Source: a bacterium
GTDB taxonomy: Bacteria; Cyanobacteriota; Vampirovibrionia; Gastranaerophilales; Gastranaerophilaceae
NCBI GenBank assembly: GCA_017444705.1
Contig: JAFSWA010000037.1
Coordinates: 1-11,274 of the forward strand
Reading direction: 5' to 3'
Length of the DNA: 11,274 bases
This document shows positions 6,781 to 11,274 of this stretch, piece after piece. The position numbers were made by a program, and so were the translations under genes. Within the stretch, counting starts at the first letter, position 1. Each line of letters opens with the position of its first letter. Below the pieces are notes generated by a model. That model saw nothing but the letters and a program-made list of their open reading frames with translations. It had not been told where the DNA came from and did no database searches.

Positions 6781-7490
6781 TCTGCATCAACCTCTTTTTC
6801 CTCTGCAATTTCTTTTTTCCATTTGAATAAAAAATAAATTCCAAAACAAAAATAAATAGTCCACGTTAAAAGCGTTGCAAGATAATTACCCTCTTGAAAA
6901 AGAATTACAAGCCACATAATTATATTAATCGCATTTACTATTGACCAAACTACCCACTGTTCAATACATCTTTTGACTGTCAGATAAAACGCAATTACAG
7001 GCAAAATCGTAACAAAAGCATCCGGCAGAGGAAACTTATCATTACAAAAATACAAAACTATACCGAGTAACAAAGATACAAAAATAGCTCCCAAAGAAAT
7101 TATCCACCGTTCTTTTATCGAAAGTTTTGTCTTTTTAACTTCTTTTGTATCTTCTTTTAAATGGTCTTTCCATAAATATATTCCTATAAACTCCATTGGC
7201 AGATAATACAAAATTTGTAATCCTAATGTTCCCCAAAGAGCGTTTTTCCAAGCCAAATAGGAATAACATAGTACACCGAAAGTTCCTATAATATAACAGG
7301 AGATTTTTCCTTTTCCCGTCAGAATTGTAGCTAATATTCCGAAAATTGCGTGAAGTGTTGCAATTCTTGAATCATTTGCACTGATTGAAACAGTTGTTAC
7401 TGTGAGAAAAATAATACAGTAAAATATTTTTTCTTTGTCAGACCAGCCTGAAAGTTCTGTTTTTACAAAATTTTTGATTTTATTTATCAT
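6777..7490 (-). CDS. pnuC: PnuC-type nicotinamide riboside (vitamin B3) transporter
   Basis: PnuC proteins are SWEET-like inner-membrane facilitators that import nicotinamide riboside for NAD salvage; the cargo is then trapped by cytosolic phosphorylation. The 237 residues contain about seven hydrophobic segments. Family features are the YLPMEFIGIYLWKDH stretch (96-110), like the conserved QxxGxYxW region, and the WxxWxxxN substrate-site pattern in QWVVWSIVN (178-186). Related PnuX or PnuT transporters for other B vitamins share the fold, so the exact substrate is not certain. The ATG at 7490 is preferred over an upstream start at 7562: AAGGAA (7503-7498) lies 7 nt before it and the protein then starts MINKIKNF. 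The start overlaps the end of the upstream gene by 11 bp, and its stop overlaps the MFS start by 4 bp. Confidence 0.85.
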   Translation of the reverse strand: MINKIKNFVKTELSGWSDKEKIFYCIIFLTVTTVSISANDSRIATLHAIFGILATILTGKGKISCYIIGTFGVLCYSYLAWKNALWGTLGLQILYYLPMEFIGIYLWKDHLKEDTKEVKKTKLSIKERWIISLGAIFVSLLLGIVLYFCNDKFPLPDAFVTILPVIAFYLTVKRCIEQWVVWSIVNAINIIMWLVILFQEGNYLATLLTWTIYFCFGIYFLFKWKKEIAEEKEVDAE

Positions 7491-8589
7491 TTTTATTTTC
7501 CTTATTTCCGTCAATTTTATTTGAAACAACATCCGCCAAAACCGTTGAAACGACAGGTGCAAAAATATAATACAAAATACCCATAATTAATGCGGGTTTT
7601 GCGATTTTTACTCCCTCTATGTATTTGTGAAGTTTCGGGTCATTTTTATTTACCGCTGACAGTTTTGAAATAAACCTTTCCGTCGGTTTATCAAGTAATT
7701 TTACAATACCGTAACTGATAGGGATTGTCAGCCCGGTTTGAAGCATAGCATTATAATTAAGAGTTTTCTTTCTGCTTTCTTTAATATCCTTATTTGAATC
7801 TGTATATCTGACAAAAAGTGCCGTTAAATAAATATCATTCAGAGAAAACAAATGCTGTGCAAAGTTTGTATCTTTATATTTATTTGCAGCCTTTTGAATA
7901 GGCTTCCAGTTAAAGAATTTTGAAATCCCTTTTGACAAACCGTTAGTTACACTTTGTCCCAAACCTTTAAAATTACCTTTAAATTCTTTATTTTCCGAAT
8001 TTTTACCAAAGTTTACTTTTGAATTGCCGATGTAAACAATTTTTTCTTTTTGCGATTTTTCATCGTTTGGATGAGGGTCGGTCTTAAATAAAAAAGACAT
8101 CAATGGCGGAACCAAAGCACAGGATAAATAAGCTTTTGGCTCTGCTGTTAAAAACTGCGAACCGAGTTTAACCATCTGAGTTACAAAACCAAAAGCTCCG
8201 GATTTTCGCAAGTTTTTTGAATTTCCTTTTAATGCTTTTATTGTTGCAGGTTTTAGATATTTATCGGCATTTTTTGCAATATTATCAACAGCTTTAACAA
8301 TCGGTGTTGTAATTGCCATTGTAATACCAAAACCTAAAAGTCCGGAAGTAATTGACCTTGCACAAGTATATTGTTTATCTTCTTTTTTTGCTTTTGGTGT
8401 TAAAAGTACCGCTATCGGACGAAAAACTGATGAAAGTGCCACACAAACAACCGAACTGAATAAAACCCCGTTATCGGACGCAAATTCAAGCCCTTTTTTC
8501 AAAAAACGACTGTCATATAATCCCTTAAACGATATATTGTTTTTATTTCTGTTATTTACGTTATTACAAATTATATGTTCGACTTTCAT
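7480..8589 (-). CDS. Uncharacterised membrane-associated protein with ISFKG/FKG motifs
   Basis: I do not recognise a function. The 369-residue product begins with a polar, Asn-rich stretch, then ISFKGLYDSR (19-28). Hydrophobic segments lie at about 41-64, 82-100, 150-168, 282-298 and 332-352, separated by Lys-rich loops, so it is probably an integral membrane protein. Further FKG-like motifs are VNFGK (192-196) and FKGNFKG (203-209). Segments 54-112 and 252-310 look weakly similar, each with a hydrophobic stretch ending in IVKxxD, hinting at an internal repeat. Starts at 8604 (ATG) or 8607 (TTG) are possible in the same frame; ATG 8589 is preferred because TATAAT at 8601-8596 would overlap the longer forms. 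No Shine-Dalgarno precedes any of them. It is the first gene of an operon with pnuC and the MFS gene. The ISFKG tag recalls other Melainabacteria proteins (from memory, unverified). Confidence 0.7.
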   Translation of the reverse strand: MKVEHIICNNVNNRNKNNISFKGLYDSRFLKKGLEFASDNGVLFSSVVCVALSSVFRPIAVLLTPKAKKEDKQYTCARSITSGLLGFGITMAITTPIVKAVDNIAKNADKYLKPATIKALKGNSKNLRKSGAFGFVTQMVKLGSQFLTAEPKAYLSCALVPPLMSFLFKTDPHPNDEKSQKEKIVYIGNSKVNFGKNSENKEFKGNFKGLGQSVTNGLSKGISKFFNWKPIQKAANKYKDTNFAQHLFSLNDIYLTALFVRYTDSNKDIKESRKKTLNYNAMLQTGLTIPISYGIVKLLDKPTERFISKLSAVNKNDPKLHKYIEGVKIAKPALIMGILYYIFAPVVSTVLADVVSNKIDGNKENKNDK

Positions 8590-8595
8590 ACAACA

Positions 8596-8601
8596 ATTAT
8601 A
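8596..8601 (-). promoter_or_regulatory. Possible -10 box for the FKG-protein/pnuC/MFS operon
   Basis: A perfect TATAAT on the minus strand (8601-8596) ends 6 nt before the ATG at 8589, so transcription would begin at or next to that ATG and the mRNA would be leaderless. The only -35 candidate, TTGAAA, is 13 bp upstream, too close for a normal promoter. The competing model is a promoter further upstream with translation entering through the 9-codon ORF at 8646-8617. Confidence 0.3.
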
Positions 8602-8616
8602 CATCAACGTTTTTTT

Positions 8617-8646
8617 TCAATCTTTAATTGTAAATGAATATTTCAT
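8617..8646 (-). other. 9-codon upstream ORF with a strong Shine-Dalgarno
   Basis: The strongest Shine-Dalgarno match in the window, AGGAGGA (8663-8657), precedes ATG 8646 by 10 nt. The ORF reads MKYSFTIKD and stops at TGA (8619-8617). The stop is in the same frame as the downstream FKG-protein gene, whose first possible starts are 9-12 nt later. It could be a leader peptide that hands ribosomes on by reinitiation, or the true N-terminus of the protein interrupted by a stop. No run of regulatory codons or attenuator hairpin is visible. Confidence 0.3.
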
Positions 8647-8664
8647 ATTAAGTTTGTCCTCCTA

Positions 8665-8691
8665 ATGACATCCTTTATTGTTTGCTATAAA
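8665..8691 (+). promoter_or_regulatory. Extended -10 promoter for mutL
   Basis: TGCTATAAA (8683-8691) is an extended -10 element. ATGACA (8665-8670), five of six matches to TTGACA, lies 15 bp upstream, somewhat short. Transcription would start at about 8698-8700, on or next to the mutL ATG (8700). No Shine-Dalgarno is present between the box and the ATG, so the transcript may be leaderless. Confidence 0.45.
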
Positions 8692-8699
8692 ATAAAAAT

Positions 8700-10499
8700 A
8701 TGGGATATGAAGAACAAACAGTTGAAAAAAATATAGTGTTTGAACCAAAAAAAATTCAACAATTAAGTGAAGATTTAATTAATAAAATTGCTGCGGGCGA
8801 AGTTATAGACCGTCCGAGTGCTATTGTAAAAGAACTTGTTGAAAACTCCATTGATGCGGGAGCTACCAAAATTGAAGTTAAAATTTCAAACGGAACAAGA
8901 GATATAAGAGTTGCCGACAACGGTTGCGGAATTGACAAAAATGACATTCAGCTTGCGTTCAAAAAGCATGCCACCAGCAAAATAAAAACAGTAGATGACT
9001 TATGGAATATCTCCTCATTAGGTTTCAGAGGAGAAGCTCTTGCAAGTATCGTTGCCGTTGCAAAAGTAACTTGCACAACAAGAACAAAAAATGCCCAAAA
9101 TGCAATAAGAGCAGTCGGGTCTGATTCCGTAATCGAAGTTTCGCAAGTCGGTGCCGGCTTTGGAACAACTTTTGACGTTAAAGACTTATTTTTCAACACT
9201 CCCGCACGTTTAAAATTTATGAAAAGCGACAAAACCGAATTTGCGGCAATTCAGGAAATGATTCAGGCAATCGCTCTTTCTAATCCAAAAATTTCATTTG
9301 AACTTTTTAACAATGATAAGTCTGTTCTAAAAACAACCGGAACCGGAGATTTATTCAGTACGGTCTATGAAATATTTAAAATTTCAGGCAGAAATAATCT
9401 TGTTGAATTGAACAAATCTGATTTATTATCCAAAATCAAAATAACAGGGGTATGTTCAAATCCCGATTTTACACGCCCAACAAAGAAAAACCTCTATATT
9501 TTTGTGAACGGACGTTCGGTAAAATGTCCCGTTATTTTAAAATCTATTGATACAGCTTATAAAAGAACTTTGCCTATCGGAAAATATCCCTTTGTTGTAC
9601 TTAATTTAGAAATTCCTTTTTCTGACGTAGATGTTAACGTTCACCCCACAAAACGTGAACTAAGATACAGAAACCCAAATCAGATTTTTAATATCGTTTA
9701 TTCCGCAATAGATATGGCAATTTCTAATCTTTCTTATAAAAAGCCCGAAATAAAAACTGTAAATGTAGATTTTCTCACTAAAACAAATGAAGATGAGTCT
9801 GTTTATATTCCTGAAAATTACACACAACAACCGTTTATAATAAATAAACAAGAACCTATAAGACAATATTCACAAGATTTTGAACAAACGGATTTTCAAA
9901 GGGAAGAACCTCTTCAAAATTTTGTTGAAATGTCGGAACCTGAGCAAAAAGACGAAATAATCGGACAATATGCTAATACCTATATTATGATTCAAAAACC
10001 CGACGGTCTTGAAATCGTTGACCAGCATATTGCACACGAAAGATTTTTGTATGAACAATTGCTTGAAAATAAAGACAAAAATTCTCAGATTTTATTGATT
10101 TCCGAAAAATTTGACCTAACTCCTACTGATGTTGAACTTTTAAATTCAAATAAAGCTCTTTTACAAAAATTCGGATATGATTTTGAAATCAAAGACGGGA
10201 ATATTTTTACATTCAAAAAAATCCCTCAAATGCTCACAAATGTTTCGCTTAAAGAACTTTTGGCGAATTTGCTTGATGATTTTCAGGCAAATGCAGAAGA
10301 AATCGAAAATAAAATTTTGACAACAACAGCCTGCAAAGCGGCAGTGAAAGCAAATACAAAACTTAATATTTTTCAGATGAAAGAATTAATTGCAAATTGG
10401 AGAACAACAAAAAATTGGCAAACATGCCCGCACGGACGCCCGATTAGCGTAATAATTCCTCATAAAAAGATTGCAAGTTTCTTTCTGAGACAAGAATAA
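8700..10499 (+). CDS. mutL: DNA mismatch repair protein MutL (endonuclease-type)
   Basis: MutL couples mismatch recognition by MutS to strand incision and excision. The N-terminal GHKL ATPase (about 19-345) has motif I NKIAAGEVIDRPSAIVKELVEN (28-49; catalytic Glu45, Mg-binding Asn49), motif II DNGCGID (73-79) and motif III ATSKI...SSLGFRGEALASI (91-117). A variable linker (about 346-415) leads to the C-terminal dimerisation/nuclease domain. There DQHIAHERFLYE (441-452) fits the metal-binding DQHA(x2)E(x4)E motif with Ala changed to Ile. ACK (544-546), CPHGRP (576-581) and a FxR-like FLR (595-597) near the end follow, so this is the nicking type, unlike E. coli MutL. The length of 599 is normal. 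ATG 8700 adds about 15 residues before the usual start of the domain; no Shine-Dalgarno is seen. MutS is not in the window. Confidence 0.95.
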   Translation: MGYEEQTVEKNIVFEPKKIQQLSEDLINKIAAGEVIDRPSAIVKELVENSIDAGATKIEVKISNGTRDIRVADNGCGIDKNDIQLAFKKHATSKIKTVDDLWNISSLGFRGEALASIVAVAKVTCTTRTKNAQNAIRAVGSDSVIEVSQVGAGFGTTFDVKDLFFNTPARLKFMKSDKTEFAAIQEMIQAIALSNPKISFELFNNDKSVLKTTGTGDLFSTVYEIFKISGRNNLVELNKSDLLSKIKITGVCSNPDFTRPTKKNLYIFVNGRSVKCPVILKSIDTAYKRTLPIGKYPFVVLNLEIPFSDVDVNVHPTKRELRYRNPNQIFNIVYSAIDMAISNLSYKKPEIKTVNVDFLTKTNEDESVYIPENYTQQPFIINKQEPIRQYSQDFEQTDFQREEPLQNFVEMSEPEQKDEIIGQYANTYIMIQKPDGLEIVDQHIAHERFLYEQLLENKDKNSQILLISEKFDLTPTDVELLNSNKALLQKFGYDFEIKDGNIFTFKKIPQMLTNVSLKELLANLLDDFQANAEEIENKILTTTACKAAVKANTKLNIFQMKELIANWRTTKNWQTCPHGRPISVIIPHKKIASFFLRQE

Positions 10500-10522
10500 T
10501 TAAAATTATGGAATTATATATT

Positions 10523-10723
10523 ATGTTACAGTAAGTTTACCCTAATACGTCACCCCTGAAATAAATTCAGGGCAGGCCCTGAACTCGTTTCTGGGTTTTA
10601 TTAGACCTTGAATTTAGAAAAGATGCTGTGGGAAACCAGACATTTTTCACGAAATCAAAAGATTTCGGAAAAAGCAGTCAAACAAGTTCAGCATGACATG
10701 TTTAGAAGTTTTTACTGTAACAT
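10523..10723. repeat. Imperfect inverted-repeat element, about 200 bp (MITE-like or dispersed intergenic repeat)
   Basis: The outer arms contain a perfect 12-bp inverted match, ATGTTACAGTAA (10523-10534) with TTACTGTAACAT (10712-10723). Inward similarity is looser: CGTCACCCCTGAA near 10548-10560 pairs with TTCAGCATGACATG near 10687-10700. Looser similarity also continues outward to around 10508 and 10740. Inside are three linked palindromes around CCCTGAA/TTCAGGG (10554-10595) and a perfect 7-bp hairpin CGAAATC-AAAA-GATTTCG (10650-10667). No transposase or other credible gene lies within. The CTGAA..CAAGTTCAG..TGACAT wording resembles small dispersed repeats found between genes in many genomes. 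It fills the gap between the mutL stop and the convergent nuclease gene. No clear target duplication can be read. Confidence 0.6.
10577..10599 (+). terminator. Possible terminator of mutL inside the repeat element
   Basis: CCCTGAA (10577-10583), loop CTCGT and TTCTGGG (10589-10595) form a 7-bp stem with one T-T mismatch, directly followed by TTTTATT. It lies about 80 bp after the mutL stop. The neighbouring arm TTCAGGG (10566-10572) can compete for the same CCCTGAA and would disrupt it. Confidence 0.4.
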
Positions 10724-10744
10724 TGTATATAGATACCAAAATTA

Positions 10745-11274
10745 TTATAAAAATTTAAGACGATTTATTTCTTCTTTTATTTCTTCAATAACTTCTTCAT
10801 TTGTTATAATTTTTTTATTATTAATTTTTGAAGAATATATATAAAAAACCTTTCCTCCATATTTTTGTGTAAATTTTTCATGTGTTTTATGTTGAATTTC
10901 TTTTTCCTTATATATTTCGGGAATACTTAGTGCTTGACTAACCGGTTTTATTTGTAATCCCAAATATTTACCATTAATCTCTATAAAAAAGTCAACATTA
11001 TATAATCTGTCCCATTCATCCGGTGCCGGTTGAATTTTTTCTTTTATTATTTCCTGTAATTGTCCGTATATTGTCTTAATCTCACGAACATAACCATCAT
11101 AACTCTTGTCAATTACAAGTTTTTTAATATATTCTATACAATCTTCTTCTGTTATTCCCTCAATTTCAGAGACCAAAACTTCCGTTATCTTAATATACAG
11201 TTTTTTACCTAATTCAATAATATGTTCTTGACTGCGAACATTTTTAAAATAATAATTCTGCCATTCTTCAACAG
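10745..11274 (-). CDS. Probable type II restriction endonuclease, MjaI-like (5' end beyond window)
   Basis: The reading frame is open from the right edge (about residue EEWQNYYFKN) to the stop at 10745-10747. About 176 C-terminal residues are seen; a TTG at 11176 is only an internal start, since the frame continues upstream. The core EWDRLYNVDFFIEI...YLGLQIKPVS has the shape of a PD-(D/E)XK nuclease: the Asp of NVDFF, then a strand with Gln-x-Lys (QIK) in place of the usual E-x-K. It is followed by KTHEKFTQKYGGKVFYIYS, typical of restriction-enzyme C-terminal halves. From memory this wording fits the MjaI family (CTAG-type sites), which I could not check. A cognate methyltransferase would be expected upstream on the minus strand, outside the window. 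The gene ends 22 bp from the inverted-repeat element. Confidence 0.65.
   Translation of the reverse strand, partial: VEEWQNYYFKNVRSQEHIIELGKKLYIKITEVLVSEIEGITEEDCIEYIKKLVIDKSYDGYVREIKTIYGQLQEIIKEKIQPAPDEWDRLYNVDFFIEINGKYLGLQIKPVSQALSIPEIYKEKEIQHKTHEKFTQKYGGKVFYIYSSKINNKKIITNEEVIEEIKEEINRLKFL

Noticed and set aside
7491..7562. Extended start for pnuC giving 24 extra residues
   Set aside because: The extension lies within the upstream gene, lacks a Shine-Dalgarno and does not look like a signal or membrane segment. AAGGAA 7 nt before ATG 7490 explains the start better.
10608..10844. Plus-strand ORF of 78 codons across the inverted repeat
   Set aside because: It starts at a TTG without Shine-Dalgarno, consists of repeat sequence (reading KQVQHDMF from the repeat arm), and its second half runs antisense through the restriction gene.

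Overview
This is an AT-rich bacterial chromosome segment with mostly housekeeping genes. The combination suggests a Gram-negative-type, probably non-photosynthetic member of the Cyanobacteriota (Vampirovibrionia/Melainabacteria, Gastranaerophilales-like). The grounds are two consecutive Kdo (LPS inner core) genes, which imply an outer membrane; a MutL that keeps the endonuclease motif; an RqcP-type S4 protein; very low GC; and an unrecognised membrane protein carrying the 'ISFKG' motif that I associate from memory with gut Melainabacteria. This placement is inference and could not be tested here.

Layout, left to right. The 5' part of smc (minus strand, running off the left edge) has a good sigma-70-type promoter. 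Divergent from it is a 56-codon unknown gene with a strong Shine-Dalgarno sequence. A phosphoglucomutase/phosphomannomutase (minus) and a monofunctional prephenate dehydratase (plus) share a 58-bp divergent spacer. Next comes a stretch of about 290 bp without a convincing protein gene. It contains a complete minus-strand transcription unit with a TTGACA/ATAATA promoter, about 188 nt of strongly foldable sequence and a hairpin plus T8 terminator, which I call a candidate structured non-coding RNA. rqcP (minus) and the kdsD-kdsC pair (plus, abutting) then diverge from a 91-bp spacer with two TATAAT boxes.

The centre is a three-gene minus-strand operon with overlapping ends: an unknown 'FKG-motif' membrane protein, a PnuC-type nicotinamide riboside transporter, and an MFS transporter. 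mutL diverges from this operon. Its start codon lies about 8 nt after an extended -10 box, so its mRNA may be leaderless. The upstream region of the minus operon contains a 9-codon upstream ORF with the strongest Shine-Dalgarno sequence in the window.

The right end is accessory. An imperfect inverted-repeat element of about 200 bp, with internal palindromes and no credible gene, lies between mutL and a convergent gene running off the right edge. That gene encodes a PD-(D/E)XK nuclease that looks like an MjaI-family type II restriction enzyme. Its partner methyltransferase is not in the window.

I see no CRISPR array, tRNA, rRNA or transposase gene. The least explained items are the 3302-3489 RNA and its antisense match to the translation start of the 56-codon gene, the FKG-motif protein with its upstream ORF, and the inverted-repeat element beside the restriction gene.
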